This document shows positions 34,757-46,000 of a DNA stretch of 64,000 nt, piece by piece; the stretch's first letter is position 1; every line of letters starts with the position of its first letter. The translations under genes were made by a program, and so were the position numbers. The DNA is from CAZIKF01 sp964539825 (lineage in GTDB: Bacteria > Muiribacteriota > UBA6191): contig CAZIKF010000004.1 of NCBI GenBank assembly GCA_964539825.1, forward strand, positions 101,715-165,714. The letters run 5' to 3'. Below the pieces are notes generated by a model that was given only the letters and a program-made list of their open reading frames with translations, ran no database searches and had not been told where the DNA came from.

Positions 34757-36452
34757 CCGTGACGCGGTCCACCTGAATTTTGTCCGTGAGCCCCTTGAGT
34801 ACTTTTAGAAAACCATCCTCACGCATGGTCACAAAACTCGATTTTCTGGCTTCCAGGTAAATATCACCTGAACTACCCCCGTGATTGATGATTTCGGCGA
34901 TCTCACCAGTTCGAACCAGGACTTCATGAAGTCCCAGGCGTCCGATATAGCCAGTACCAAAACAAGAATCGCAGCCTGAGGCCTCAAAGGCGTAGTCCTG
35001 CTGAAGCTTATAGCGGGCGGCGAATTCCTTCAGCTCCTGATCGAGGGATACATGAAGGCGGCACTTGGAACAGAGGTGCCGCACAAGCCTCTGTGCAATC
35101 ACACCCACAAGCACTGCGGATACCAGGAACCGATCAACTTTCATTTCAGTGAGTCTGAGTACAGAGCTGGTGGCATTATTCGTATGCAGAGTTGAGAATA
35201 CAAAGTGTCCGGTCATCGCGGCCTCACAGGCCATCTGTGCCGTTTCAGTATCCCGAATCTCTCCCACCAGAATCACATCAGGTGTCTGGCGCAGGATGGA
35301 CCTGAGCATGGTGGCGAAATTCAATCCAATATCATGTCGAACCTGGAACTGAATATAGTCCTCAACTTCATACTCCACAGGATCTTCAACGGTCGTGACC
35401 ACTTTAGAGGGATCGAAGATGCTGGCCATGCAGGCATAGAGGGTAGTTGTCTTACCCGATCCTGTAGGACCGGTGACAAGCATGAGACCGTGAGGTTTTT
35501 TTAGCAGCTCGGTAACGAGTCGAAAAGAATAATTGGACAGCCCCGTATTATCCAGTGTGACTTTCAACATCTCCTTGTAGAGAATCCGGATCACGGCGTT
35601 CTCTCCGAAAATTGAAGGAACCACGCTGAGTCGGCAATCATAATAATTGGTACCGAGCTTGACCCGGAACTTTCCATCCTGGGGTAAACGCTTCTCAGCG
35701 ATATCCATATTCGCGATAGTCTTGAGTCGTGAAACCAGCTTTTCTTTATGCTGATTGAGTTCCGAAGGCCACTTGAGCAGCTCCAGGGCAACTCCATCCA
35801 CGCGATAACGGATCTCCAGGCGTTCCTGCACCGCGCGAATATAGATATCCGTAGCTTTTCGCTGTACACCGGTAGTGAGCACAAGGTTCAAGAAAGTCAC
35901 CATCGAAGACGAGTCATCATCGAGATTGACCGCTTTTTCAATTTGAACAATTTCGCGGTCGGGATCCTCGTTCTTTAGCTGTTCCAGCACCGGTTCAAAG
36001 GTTCGCATCCTCTGTTTGAACCGGGCCTTAGTCTTCATAATGTCATTGGGGGTGGCCGCATAGACCCGTGCTTTAATTCCAGTTTTGTGAGAAACCTCAT
36101 CTTCGATGATTTTGAGGTTCTGGGGATCAGGATGTGCGACAACCAGTTCACCCTGAACGAAGTCGATTGGTACCAGCCCCTTCTCTGTTATGTATTCCTC
36201 GTTGAGGCTGTGGTATGCCGAGGGAGAGATTTCCACCCCGGCCATATGCAGCATGGGAACTCCGAGCTGATCACAGAGACACTCCAGCAGTGCCTCCTCG
36301 GTTACCAATTTCATTTCCAGAAGCTGTTCACCGAGGCGCAGTCCGCTGCGTTTTTGCTTTTGAAGGGCTGTGCGAAGATCCTGGTCGGTGAGATAGCCCT
36401 TCTTTACGAGGGCATCTCCGATGCGAAGTCTACCTTCATCCTCTTTACACAT
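34752..36452 (-). CDS. GspE/PilB-family secretion or pilus ATPase
   Basis: A 566-residue ATPase: N-terminal MshEN domain (about 1-150: IGDALVKKGYLTDQDLRTALQKQ, LGEQLLEMKLVTEEALLECL), central RNA-like N2 domain, then the RecA-like core with Walker A (GPTGSGKTTTLY), Asp box, Walker B (ILVGEIRDTETAQMA) and His box (HFVFSTLHTNNA). The C-terminal zinc knuckle uses CSKC and CDSCFGTGY. It powers assembly of a type IV pilus or type II pseudopilus. No other pilus genes are near, and its stop codon lies in a palindromic repeat. Confidence 0.92.
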   Translation of the reverse strand: MCKEDEGRLRIGDALVKKGYLTDQDLRTALQKQKRSGLRLGEQLLEMKLVTEEALLECLCDQLGVPMLHMAGVEISPSAYHSLNEEYITEKGLVPIDFVQGELVVAHPDPQNLKIIEDEVSHKTGIKARVYAATPNDIMKTKARFKQRMRTFEPVLEQLKNEDPDREIVQIEKAVNLDDDSSSMVTFLNLVLTTGVQRKATDIYIRAVQERLEIRYRVDGVALELLKWPSELNQHKEKLVSRLKTIANMDIAEKRLPQDGKFRVKLGTNYYDCRLSVVPSIFGENAVIRILYKEMLKVTLDNTGLSNYSFRLVTELLKKPHGLMLVTGPTGSGKTTTLYACMASIFDPSKVVTTVEDPVEYEVEDYIQFQVRHDIGLNFATMLRSILRQTPDVILVGEIRDTETAQMACEAAMTGHFVFSTLHTNNATSSVLRLTEMKVDRFLVSAVLVGVIAQRLVRHLCSKCRLHVSLDQELKEFAARYKLQQDYAFEASGCDSCFGTGYIGRLGLHEVLVRTGEIAEIINHGGSSGDIYLEARKSSFVTMREDGFLKVLKGLTDKIQVDRVTA

Positions 36453-36548
36453 CTGGCGTTGGTTTTTACCCTCAAAGTTGAGGATCCAATTCTATCCTAA
36501 CATGAAAATGAAGCACTATTTAACTTGGGGACATGTAGGAGAGTTTTG

Positions 36549-37559
36549 TTAACGAAATTCTCGGCAAAGTTCCCTGAAGTATTCACTCTCAAAGAGCTTA
36601 TTATAAGCTTCTTCCATGGAATACAGGGGTTTAAAACCAAGCTCTTCTCGAGCTTTGTGATGATCAAAATAGTGGGATTGGTACAACTGCCTGGCGATGA
36701 ATCGCGTCATAGGCGGTTCAGCAGCAATTCCAAAACAACCGTAGATTCCTTCAAGGATGGCCCCAATCGAGTAGGCCAATCCTGCTGGAATTCTGGCCTG
36801 GATTGGTTTCAGTCCTGCCGCAGAGATAATACGGTTGATCCATTCAAAAAGTACTACTGGTTCTTCCTGGGAAATAAAGTACACACTTCCACAAACTTTG
36901 GATTGTTCAACCAGTTTTTCAGCCGCCAGAAGATGGGCTCTCGCGGCGTCTTCCACATAGACCGTATCCACCAGATTTTTTCCCGAACCGACTATTCTGA
37001 GCCTACCCTGACTGGCCCTCAATAGGAACCTGGGGATGAGATGGTTATCTCCAGGTCCCCAGATCAGGTGGGGACGTAAGGCGCAGGTCATGAGATCAGG
37101 CCCATTGGCTTCCAGGATCTCTCGCTCCGCGATGGCCTTGGTTCGTGGATACTCAGCGAGGTAATTCCTGGCATAGGGTGTGGTTTCATCTACGCCCTCT
37201 AGATCTCGATCTCCAATGACCACACTGGGGCTTGAGGTGAAAACCAGCCTGGAGACTCCCTGGTCCTTACAGCCTGTGATAATATTTCGAGTAGCGATCA
37301 CATTATCGCGGAAGTAGTCTTCAGACGCCCCCCAGACACCCGGTCTTGCAGCGGCATGGTATACACAATCAATTCCTTCCAAAGCCGCCGTGACCTTTTC
37401 TCCTTCATTTAGGTCACAATGGACGCATTCCACACCCAACGCCTCAAGTTCCGGTGATTTTCGGCGGATCAAAACCCTTACGGGGGTTCCTTTTTCTATG
37501 AGAAGCTTAACCAGCCAGGAGCCTAAGAATCCGGTGGACCCGGTAACCAGGGTTTTCAT
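36549..37559 (-). CDS. oleD: OleD, NAD(P)H-dependent 2-alkyl-3-ketoacid reductase
   Basis: A 336-residue extended SDR of the 3-beta-HSD type: GSTGFLGSWLVKLL (cofactor), YHAAARPGVWG, FTSSPSVV and the catalytic YPRTK. In the Ole pathway it reduces the 2-alkyl-3-keto acid made by OleA to the beta-hydroxy acid. Last gene of the operon oleA-oleB-oleC-oleD, its start overlapping the oleC stop by four bases. Confidence 0.9.
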   Translation of the reverse strand: MKTLVTGSTGFLGSWLVKLLIEKGTPVRVLIRRKSPELEALGVECVHCDLNEGEKVTAALEGIDCVYHAAARPGVWGASEDYFRDNVIATRNIITGCKDQGVSRLVFTSSPSVVIGDRDLEGVDETTPYARNYLAEYPRTKAIAEREILEANGPDLMTCALRPHLIWGPGDNHLIPRFLLRASQGRLRIVGSGKNLVDTVYVEDAARAHLLAAEKLVEQSKVCGSVYFISQEEPVVLFEWINRIISAAGLKPIQARIPAGLAYSIGAILEGIYGCFGIAAEPPMTRFIARQLYQSHYFDHHKAREELGFKPLYSMEEAYNKLFESEYFRELCREFR

Positions 37560-39205
37560 GCGGGCCGACTCTCCAGCGCTCTTTGGGCGAATCCACGAAG
37601 TTTCTCCCGGAAAATCTTGGCATTGTGCCTGATATCAACCGGGAAGGAAGGATGAAAGAGAGCCTCCTTGATCTCTGCGGTATGATCAAACTTTGAACCC
37701 AATTCAAGCAACTCCTTGAGAAACTTTTCCCTATCGAGGGAATCAGAAGGCATTTGGTTTTTCCAGGGCTCCACGATGATCACAGGTCGAATTCCAGAGG
37801 CTGATTCCACACCTACCAGAGCGGATCGTTTTACTCTTGGGTGGTCATTAAAAATGGCTTCCACGCAAACGGAATAATAAGTGGTATCGGTAGTCTGGAC
37901 CCTATGGTTCTTTCTACCGCAGAACCACAGTTTCCCCTCTTCATCCAAATAGCCAACATCTCCCATGCGGTGCCAAACTTCTTCGCCCTCAGTGATCTTA
38001 GCCAGTTTGGTGGCATCCGGATTTTCAAGGTATTCCCGTGTAACCATAGGTCCTTTCACACAAATTTCCCCGATCTCTCCCGGGGGAAGTTCAAGGCTAG
38101 AATCCCACTTTGAAATTGGATCCTCAGAGATGGATATGGTCCGAATTTTGGACCCTGGAAACTGTCTTCCCACACAGGTTCCCCTGCCGCTTTCAGACTC
38201 AGATCTGGTACTGCTGAGGATTTCGCTCCCCGAAATACTGGCAATAGGCAGGGCTTCGGTGGCTCCGTATGGAGTAAATGTGTCTCCGTTTTCAAGAACA
38301 TCCTCAAAACTTTCTAAGATTCGTGGGGCTACGGGAGCACCAACCATCAAGATTCTACGCATGGAGGGCAGTTTGATAGACTGATCGCGACAGAAGGCAC
38401 CTAAGCGATCCCATACCGCTGGAGAACCGATGCTCATGGTTACTCCCTGCTCCTCGATCTGGACCGCAAGGCGGTGAGGATCGCATCCGGCTGGATTAGT
38501 AGGATCCAGGTCGGGAAGAACCGCCGGAATTCCCCAGGCTGTGGAGAAGAGTGCGAACAGTGGAAACACGGGGAAGTCTACATCTGAGGGTTCAATACTA
38601 TATTCTTTGCGTATGGATTCGACCTGGCCCGCCATCTGGGAATGGTAATAGACCACTCCTTTGGGTGTTCCTGTGCTCCCGGTAGTGAACACAATAGCGG
38701 CGGTCTCTTCAGGAGAAGAATCCACACATGAAAAACCTTGTGAATCAGAATGCAGCGAGTTCAGGTTAGGAATTCCGGGAAACCAGCCATCAGCCACTAT
38801 AGATGTTTTTACCGAACTAAATTTAGCTGGAAACAGACAGCGGGCCAGATGTGCCCGCGGGATTCCAATCAAGGCTTGTGGAGAGGCCACCTTGATACAG
38901 TCCAGTAGGTTTTGTTTGCCCATACCAGGATCGATGAGTACAGGCACAGCGCCAATCTTAAACAGGGCAAAGCTCAAGGCGACGAAGTTCAGTCCCGGAC
39001 GGACCATGAGAAGCACGCGTGTACCCCTTGAGATCTCCTTTTTCAAAAGACCTGCGGCTAGCTCATCGGAATAGAGATCCAGGGCTTTGAAGGTCAAGTG
39101 CCTGTAACCGGAGTAGGCTTTCCCATCCCACCGAAGCGGTAGGATCAGAGCCTTGCCGTAAGGATTCTCAACTGCCCGTCTGGGCAGATAGGAAGCGATA
39201 TTCAT
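37556..39205 (-). CDS. oleC: OleC, beta-lactone synthetase (AMP-binding)
   Basis: A 549-residue ANL-superfamily enzyme with the phosphate loop IVFTTGSTGTPKGVVYYH, PYGATEALP, WHRMGDVGYLDEEGKLWFCGRK (A7/A8) and a C-terminal lid. OleC uses ATP to turn the syn/anti beta-hydroxy acid into a cis-beta-lactone. It overlaps oleB and oleD by four bases each. Confidence 0.92.
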   Translation of the reverse strand: MNIASYLPRRAVENPYGKALILPLRWDGKAYSGYRHLTFKALDLYSDELAAGLLKKEISRGTRVLLMVRPGLNFVALSFALFKIGAVPVLIDPGMGKQNLLDCIKVASPQALIGIPRAHLARCLFPAKFSSVKTSIVADGWFPGIPNLNSLHSDSQGFSCVDSSPEETAAIVFTTGSTGTPKGVVYYHSQMAGQVESIRKEYSIEPSDVDFPVFPLFALFSTAWGIPAVLPDLDPTNPAGCDPHRLAVQIEEQGVTMSIGSPAVWDRLGAFCRDQSIKLPSMRRILMVGAPVAPRILESFEDVLENGDTFTPYGATEALPIASISGSEILSSTRSESESGRGTCVGRQFPGSKIRTISISEDPISKWDSSLELPPGEIGEICVKGPMVTREYLENPDATKLAKITEGEEVWHRMGDVGYLDEEGKLWFCGRKNHRVQTTDTTYYSVCVEAIFNDHPRVKRSALVGVESASGIRPVIIVEPWKNQMPSDSLDREKFLKELLELGSKFDHTAEIKEALFHPSFPVDIRHNAKIFREKLRGFAQRALESRPA

Positions 39206-40167
39206 CGCTTTTTGGCACTTTCCTTTCGAGTGACTTTGGAACGATTGGTTTCAGCAGGTTTTTGAGATTTGACCTGACCTAAGAAATCTCCCGCAATTTG
39301 AATTACTTCTTCGCGAGCATCTTCCAAGACATAATGGCCAGCCTCTGGCAACTCAACTACACTAATTCCAGGAAAAAAGCGTTTCCATTCCCGTAGGAAA
39401 TGATCATCAAAACAAAAATCCTTTTTACCCCAGATCACTTGTTTGGGGTGATTCTCAAGCAAGTGAAGCCTCGACTCAATTTGCAGGAGGGTTTCATAGC
39501 TTGGGTGTGAGGGATTCAAGGGAATATCTTTCACAAAGGCATGAATGGCAACACGGTTTGCATAGGAGTTATAGGGTGCCATTAACCCTTGCTTCTCTTG
39601 TTCACTGACCTTTGAAGATACCGTGGCCAGCATAGAAGCGCCTTTGGAAAATCCATTGAAAACTCGAACGGCAAATCTGCCCAGGGCTGGAACCCTGCAA
39701 AAGGCGATGGAAAGCGGAAAATTGTTCGGCTGGGGAAGACGAAACGCACCCGTGTTCAAGATGACAAAGCTCTGAAAGCGTTCAGGATTCTCCACGGCGG
39801 CACCAAACCCAATCATTCCGCCCCAGTCATGAACGATGAGATGGACCTTCTTTAGCTTGAGTTCGTCGAGCAGATTCTGAACATTGCTGACATGCCTGGA
39901 AAGTTGATAGGGATAACGCTGGGGTTTGTCTGAGAGACCGCAGCCAATGTGATCGGGCGCGATCACCCTATATTTCTTGCGCAGAGCCAGGATCAGATTT
40001 CTATAATAGAAGGACCAGGTTGGATTCCCGTGGAGCATAAGAACGGTTTCGCCCTTACCTTCATCCAGGTAATGCATCCGGACTCCATCCAGATCGAGAA
40101 AATTCGATTCAAAGGGATAAAGATTTCGATAGGCGTCAAGATCGAAGGAGGGAGAAAAGGATTCCAT
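39202..40167 (-). CDS. oleB: OleB, beta-lactone decarboxylase (haloalkane-dehalogenase-like)
   Basis: From the ATG at 40167, 321 residues; an upstream in-frame ATG at 40188 lies inside oleA and lacks a ribosome-binding site, while GGAGG lies 13 bases before 40167. Alpha/beta hydrolase of the haloalkane-dehalogenase group: HGNPTWSFYYR (halide/oxyanion pocket), nucleophile Asp114 in VHDWGGMIG and the catalytic His in PEAGHYVLED. OleB converts the beta-lactone to the cis-olefin with loss of CO2. The basic tail (RSKVTRKESAKKR) may mediate association with OleC/OleD complexes. Confidence 0.9.
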   Translation of the reverse strand: MESFSPSFDLDAYRNLYPFESNFLDLDGVRMHYLDEGKGETVLMLHGNPTWSFYYRNLILALRKKYRVIAPDHIGCGLSDKPQRYPYQLSRHVSNVQNLLDELKLKKVHLIVHDWGGMIGFGAAVENPERFQSFVILNTGAFRLPQPNNFPLSIAFCRVPALGRFAVRVFNGFSKGASMLATVSSKVSEQEKQGLMAPYNSYANRVAIHAFVKDIPLNPSHPSYETLLQIESRLHLLENHPKQVIWGKKDFCFDDHFLREWKRFFPGISVVELPEAGHYVLEDAREEVIQIAGDFLGQVKSQKPAETNRSKVTRKESAKKR

Positions 40168-40175
40168 GGACAGGC

Positions 40176-41225
40176 TTAAGCCTCCCATTTTAGCCCGTAT
40201 ATCGTACAGACGAGCCCACTCCCAATTCCCATCATCACCGCAGTTTGTCCCGGTAGAAAAGCTTTTTTCTCAATACCGATGGCAATGGTGACTGGCATGG
40301 CCGCGCTTCCGGTATTCCCGAGGTATTCATAGGTTGTAAAGTCCTTGGCTACATCAAGTCCGATCTCATCGAAAACTACGTTGCGGTGTAAAATTCCCAC
40401 CTGGTGGCAAAAAGTTCGATCAATATCGCTAGTACTGAGGGGAATTTCCTCCTGGAATTTATCCCAGGTCTTTCGAGCCAGCCGTACTCCTTTTTCGAGC
40501 AATACCTTTCCATCGGTCATCATGGTGTGATTAAGCGTGGATGGAAACCCGGTATCGGGACCCCACAGGCAAAGTTCAGATTGTTGGCTGTCATTGTTGG
40601 TTGTCCCGCCAAGGAATCTTATTCCCCTTTTTTGAATGGAACGGTCCACAAGAAGAAAAGCAACGGCCGCTGAGCCAAGAGTGAGTGATGGAATCGAGGC
40701 CAAAAATAACTGTTCTGATGGATTAGCAAGAATAGCTTTGATGGTATTTTCTACAACCTCTGATGCCGCTTCGCTAGAAACAACCAGAACCGACTTGGCC
40801 TGCCCAAGTTCAATCATATTGGCTGCCACGGAAAGACCTGTGGCGAATCCCAGGCACGCGTTGGAGACGTCAAAGAGGATCGTATTCTGCGGGATTTCCA
40901 GTCGCCTTGCGATTACGGTGGCTGTGGCGGGCTCCAGGTAATCCCTGCAAACCGAACAATTCAGTAACGCACCTATATCAGAAGGCACCATTGCCGCGTC
41001 ATTAAGAGCTTTAACGGCGGCTTTGGTTGCGGCCTCACTGGGTCTGGTGCCATCATCCCAGAAATGTCTTTCTTTGAGACCGGTCATCATTTCCAGGCTT
41101 CCGGGCTTCATATTGAGTTTTGAATATACCGGGGCCAATTGGGAATCTATAGCCTCTGTAGTGACTACATTAGAGGGGATTTCAATCCCAAAGCCTTCAA
41201 TATATACGTTCTGATACAGCATCAC
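40176..41225 (-). CDS. oleA: OleA, acyl-CoA head-to-head Claisen condensing enzyme
   Basis: A 349-residue thiolase-fold enzyme with Cys124 (SNACLGFATG), His274 (TFCHQVGILH) and Asn304 (LGNTGSAAMP), plus Glu98 in CRDYLEPATAT, which matches the catalytic-base glutamate that distinguishes OleA from FabH. It condenses two fatty acyl-CoAs to a 2-alkyl-3-keto acid. First gene of the ole operon and transcribed divergently from pfaD across 154 bases, so acyl chains made by the Pfa enzymes are natural substrates. Confidence 0.92.
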   Translation of the reverse strand: MMLYQNVYIEGFGIEIPSNVVTTEAIDSQLAPVYSKLNMKPGSLEMMTGLKERHFWDDGTRPSEAATKAAVKALNDAAMVPSDIGALLNCSVCRDYLEPATATVIARRLEIPQNTILFDVSNACLGFATGLSVAANMIELGQAKSVLVVSSEAASEVVENTIKAILANPSEQLFLASIPSLTLGSAAVAFLLVDRSIQKRGIRFLGGTTNNDSQQSELCLWGPDTGFPSTLNHTMMTDGKVLLEKGVRLARKTWDKFQEEIPLSTSDIDRTFCHQVGILHRNVVFDEIGLDVAKDFTTYEYLGNTGSAAMPVTIAIGIEKKAFLPGQTAVMMGIGSGLVCTIYGLKWEA

Positions 41226-41338
41226 AGATGGTCCCCAAAAATGACTTCAAGGGGTTTGCATTTTCCAAAAGACTAATAAAATACATGAAAAACTTAAAAA
41301 CTCAATGAATTTTAAACGAAACGCCAGGGAGATTTTCA

Positions 41339-41367
41339 TTGAAGAATCACAGGAAATCTTTTAGTAT
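41339..41367 (+). promoter_or_regulatory. Putative pfa operon promoter
   Basis: TTGAAG at 41339-41344, 17-base spacer, TAGTAT at 41362-41367. The expected start of transcription is only a few bases before the pfaD ATG, and no Shine-Dalgarno is visible, so the message could be nearly leaderless. Confidence 0.4.
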
Positions 41368-41379
41368 CCTAGCCCTTTT

Positions 41380-43062
41380 ATGAAAGAAGCTAAAATTGTG
41401 CCAACTGTATTCTCTACATTAATCCGAGGTTCTGCCTCCGAGGATTCTGTGGCTGGGGGACCACTTTCAGTACGGTTTAGCCCTTCCCATAGCCTCTGTG
41501 TGGAGGAACGATCCAAACTGAATTCCATTTTGGAAGGCAGCAATCTTCCCCTGTGGCTCTTTCGCTCCACAACCGAAGAATTTAGAATACTCTGCGCTCC
41601 GTCTTCGCAGGGACTCTCCCTGCAAGAAGAAGACGAGGAACTCATCGCGGTGCTTCCCGCCGTTTCACCCTCTGGGCTGGGCAGCGCATCTTTTCTTAGT
41701 GAGCACAATGTTCGCTATGCTTATATCGCAGGAGCAATGGCAAACGGCATCGCTTCAGAAGATCTGGTCATTGCCATGGGAAAGGCACAACTATTAAGTT
41801 TTTTTGGAGCCGGGGGCCTGCATCCCAGAAGGGTGGAGCAGGCGATTCAAAAAATTCAGAGAGAACTCAAGGACCTCCCCTATGGCTTCAATCTTTTACA
41901 CAATCCTTTCGAGCCAAGCCTTGAGGAGTCGACCGTTGAACTTTATCTAAAGTATGGAGTCCAGCGGGTATCAGCATCCGCCTATCTCGGCCTCACTCCC
42001 TATGTGGTGCACTATAGACTTAAGGGTCTCTATATCAATTCCAGGGGACAGGTAGAGGCCCGCAATCACATTTTTGCCAAGGTTTCGCGCTCTGAAGTGG
42101 CCAGGGCATTTATGGCTCCGGCACCTTTATCCATGGTAGAAGAGCTGCTCAATTCAGGAAAGATCAACACTGCGGAGGCGGAATTATCTCAGAAAATCCC
42201 CATGGCTTCTGATATCACCGCTGAGGCTGACTCCGGGGGCCACACCGATCAGCGCCCTCTTGTCACCATGCTTCCCACTTTTTTGAACCTCAGGGATCAG
42301 GCCATGAACCAATACCAATACCAGTCCCCCATTCGAGTGGGATGTGGCGGAGGTATCTCCACTCCTCAATCTGTAATCGCCGCCTTTTCAATGGGTGCAG
42401 CCTATGTCCTGACCGGGTCCGTCAACCAGATGTGTAAGGAGGCTGGAACATCTCAGGCGGTAAAAGTAATGCTCGCCAACATGGAGCCTCACGATGTCAT
42501 TATGGCACCGGCGGCTGACATGTTCGAAATGGGTGTTAAGCTACAGGTGCTGCGCAAGGGATCCATGTTTCCCATGCGTTCCCAGAAACTCTATCAATGC
42601 TATCAGAATTATTCTTCACTGGAAGAAATACCACAGAAGGAAAGGCATTTTCTGGAGGCTCATATTTTTCAGAAATCACTCGAAGAAGTTTGGAATGAAA
42701 CCGTAGAATTTTTTACGGATCGGGATCCAAGCCAATTGGAGAAAGCCAAAAAAGACCCCAAACATCGCATGGCCCTGGTGTTTAGGTGGTACCTGGGAAA
42801 ATCAAGCCTGTGGGCTATTCAAGGTGATCCCGATAGGAAAATGGATTACCAGGTCTGGGCCGGGCCTGCCACCGGAGCCTTCAATGAATGGGCTAAGGGT
42901 ACGCCTCTTGAGTCCATTGAACAGCGCACTGTAACCGCTGTAGCTGAACAGTTGATGAGCGACGCGGCAAGCTTATCCAGGGTCCAAAACCTAAAGACCT
43001 ACGGAGTTCCCTTGCCTGAGACTTCAGCCCAAATTTCACCATCAATCCAGGAGAAACAATGA
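41380..43062 (+). CDS. pfaD: PfaD, enoyl reductase of the polyunsaturated fatty acid synthase
   Basis: A 560-residue protein with a short N-terminal region and an FMN-binding nitronate-monooxygenase-like TIM barrel: NVRYAYIAGAMANGIASE, GAGGLHPRRVEQAI, EADSGGHTDQRP (substrate His) and the phosphate-binding CGGGISTPQSVIAAFSMGA. The C-terminal part (FRWYLGKSSLWAIQGD; GPATGAFNEWAKGTPLE) is specific to PfaD. It reduces trans-enoyl intermediates during PUFA synthesis. First gene of the pfa operon, overlapping the next by four bases, the same ER-first order known from myxobacteria. Confidence 0.93.
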   Translation: MKEAKIVPTVFSTLIRGSASEDSVAGGPLSVRFSPSHSLCVEERSKLNSILEGSNLPLWLFRSTTEEFRILCAPSSQGLSLQEEDEELIAVLPAVSPSGLGSASFLSEHNVRYAYIAGAMANGIASEDLVIAMGKAQLLSFFGAGGLHPRRVEQAIQKIQRELKDLPYGFNLLHNPFEPSLEESTVELYLKYGVQRVSASAYLGLTPYVVHYRLKGLYINSRGQVEARNHIFAKVSRSEVARAFMAPAPLSMVEELLNSGKINTAEAELSQKIPMASDITAEADSGGHTDQRPLVTMLPTFLNLRDQAMNQYQYQSPIRVGCGGGISTPQSVIAAFSMGAAYVLTGSVNQMCKEAGTSQAVKVMLANMEPHDVIMAPAADMFEMGVKLQVLRKGSMFPMRSQKLYQCYQNYSSLEEIPQKERHFLEAHIFQKSLEEVWNETVEFFTDRDPSQLEKAKKDPKHRMALVFRWYLGKSSLWAIQGDPDRKMDYQVWAGPATGAFNEWAKGTPLESIEQRTVTAVAEQLMSDAASLSRVQNLKTYGVPLPETSAQISPSIQEKQ

Positions 43063-46000
43063 CTAGCTCCAGAGATATAGCTGTTATCGGTATGGGATGT
43101 TTGCTGCCGGGAGCCCGCAATGTCGGTGAATTCTGGCAAAACGTACTACAGCAAAAGGATAGTATCACTGATATTCCCGCTACCCATTGGAATGTTGACG
43201 ACTACTATGATCCCGATCCCCTGGTTCCTGACAAGTCGTATTGTAAGCGTGGCGGATTCCTTCCTTCTATCACCTTTGATCCCATGGCCTATGGAATTGC
43301 ACCCAAGGATCTTGATGTTCTCGACTCCGCTCAGTTACTGGGAATGGTGATCGCTCGTGATGCGCTGGAAGACGCGGGGTACCTGAGTGAAAAAGATGGC
43401 CGTTCTTTTGATCGAGACAGATGCAGCGTAATTCTGGGTACGACTTCCATCACCGAGTTGAGTACGCCCCTGAATATGAGGCTGGCTTATCCTACGATCT
43501 CCAAGGTTCTTGATGCCCACGGCTTGAATCCAAAGACCCGTGATTCCATTCTTTCACAATACAGGTCCTCCTTCCCCGTTTGGCAGGAGAATTCATTTCC
43601 CGGAGTTCTGGGCAATGTGGTTTCCGGTAGAATCGCATCACATCTAAACCTGGGGGGAACCAACTGCGTGATTGACGCGGCCTGTGCCAGTGCCTTAGGT
43701 GCTCTCAAAATGGCTACTGATGCTTTGATTTCAGGTTCTTGTGACATGGCTATCAGCGGTGGTGTGGACACGATTAATAATGTCTTTATGTATATGTGTT
43801 TTTCAAAGACTCCGGCCTTTTCCATGGAAGGAATGAGTCGTCCTTTTGATGAGAAATCAGATGGAATCCTCATCGCGGAGGGTGTAGCCCTCACGGTATT
43901 AAAGCGCCTGGATGATGCCATTCGTGATGGAGACCGTATTTACAGTGTAATTGAGGCAGTAGGTTCCTCCAGTGATGGAAAGAGTCGAAGTGTGTATCAA
44001 CCCCTCTCTCCCGGGCAGTCCAAAGCCATCCGACAGGCCCATGATATGGCTGGTATTCAACCTGACGATGTGGAACTCTTGGAGGCTCATGGTACTGGAA
44101 CCCGTGTTGGGGACGCCACGGAGTTAGAGGGTCTTCATGCTGTATTTGGCAGACCCGGAGAGAAGCAGGCATGGTGTGCCCTGGGATCTGTTAAATCTCA
44201 AATTGGACACGCAAAAGCCTGTGCTGGTATGGCAGGCCTGTTGAAGGGTGTGCTTTCTACCTACCACAAAGTGTTGCCGGGTACGATCAACATCGATAAA
44301 CCCAACCCTAAACTGGAACTTGAAGATAGCGCTTTTTATCTTAATACTGAGCCAAGACCCTGGATCTCCAGGAGGGATATACCCAGGAAAGCAGGCGTGA
44401 GTGCCTTTGGTTTTGGCGGGACCAACTTTCATGTCATTCTCAGTGAATACAATGCTGATGAATATCCAGCCGTAGCCTCTACCACCACCGAATTTTTTCC
44501 TTTTAGCGCGGAAACTCCCAAAGAATTAGCTACCCTGTTGAAGGAGACCTTGGAAATTCTTCCCAGGGTAAGGGATCTTTCCTCTTTTGCCCGTTTCGTA
44601 CAGCATAGGGTGGATTCGAGCCTCTTAACACGAGCATGCCTGGTGGCAAATAGCATTGAGGAACTTACCCGGCGGTTCAAAGCTCTGTCGGAACACCTTC
44701 AGACTTCCCCAGAGGCCACTTTTTCAACTTCAAAAGGGACTTATTATCTGCCTGGAAAAGAATTTGAGGAAGCCAAAGTTGGTCTTGTTTTTCCTGGCCA
44801 GGGATCCCAATACCTCGGAATGATGCGCAGTCTTTATCTTACCAGTCCAAAGGTCCAGAAACTTCTCAATGAAATGGATGAACTAAGAAAAGAACGGGGT
44901 CTGGAAATGATCACCGAACTGATCTGGCCGGTGAGAGAATTTCTGGATTCAAGAAAGAGCGAAATTCAAGAGAGGCTCAAGCGCACGGATCATGCTCAGG
45001 CTTCGGCGGCCTTTGCCCACCTTGCTACTTCCACATATCTCAAGGAAGCTGGCTTAAAGCCTGACGCTGTTGCCGGTCATAGTTTTGGAGAACTTAGTGC
45101 TCTGCATTTCTCCGGGGCAGTGGATTACAGTACTTATCTGGACCTTGCCTGGGAACGGGGAAGAGTGATGGAAGAAGCCTCTCGATCTGGAGATGGATCC
45201 ATGCTCGCGGTAATTGGAGACATCAAGAAAGTTAAAGAGGTTTTCCAAAATTTCCTTTCTGGCAAAAATTCCAACCTGGTGATGGCTAATGAGAATAGCC
45301 CCAACCAGGTTGTTTTATCTGGGTTGAAAAGTGAATTGCAGAGTATTCAGGAAGTACTTGAGGAAGAAGGTTTGCGGACTAAATCAATCCCGGTAGGAGC
45401 GGCTTTTCATTCACCGCTGATGGAAGGAGCGGCATCGCACTGGAAAAGCTATCTGGCGGACTTAAAGATCCAATCACCAGCCCTTCCTGTGTATTCTTGC
45501 TCAGACGGAAATCCCTATCCCCAAGAAGCCCAGAGAATTCTGGATACGCTTGGTTCCCAGCTTCGCAATCCAGTCCTGTTTCAGCAGCAGATAGAGTCCA
45601 TGTACTCAGACGGGATTCGCATATTCGTGGAAGCGGGTCCGGGGAGAGTTTGCTGTCATCTGATATCAGAGATTCTGGGTGATCGTCCTCATGTGGTTTT
45701 GGAGAGCGATGGCGGCGTCCAGGGCAATGAGATCTCAACCTGGAGTTCACTCAGTTACCTGTCCCATTCTCTTGCGCAGCTATTCGCCATGGGAAAACTA
45801 GATCTTCAGCCAGCGGCATTGGGCGAGGAAATCGTGGAGTTTCCCGAGAAACAAAAGGTGAGTCCAGCATCCATTCAACTCAACGGAGCCAATTATTTGA
45901 GACCTGAAACGAAGGAAGCTCCGTATGGGGAAGCAGAGCATCCTATTGAGAAGTTAGATTCAACCAATGGATTAAAAGATTTACAAAATCAACCTGTAGG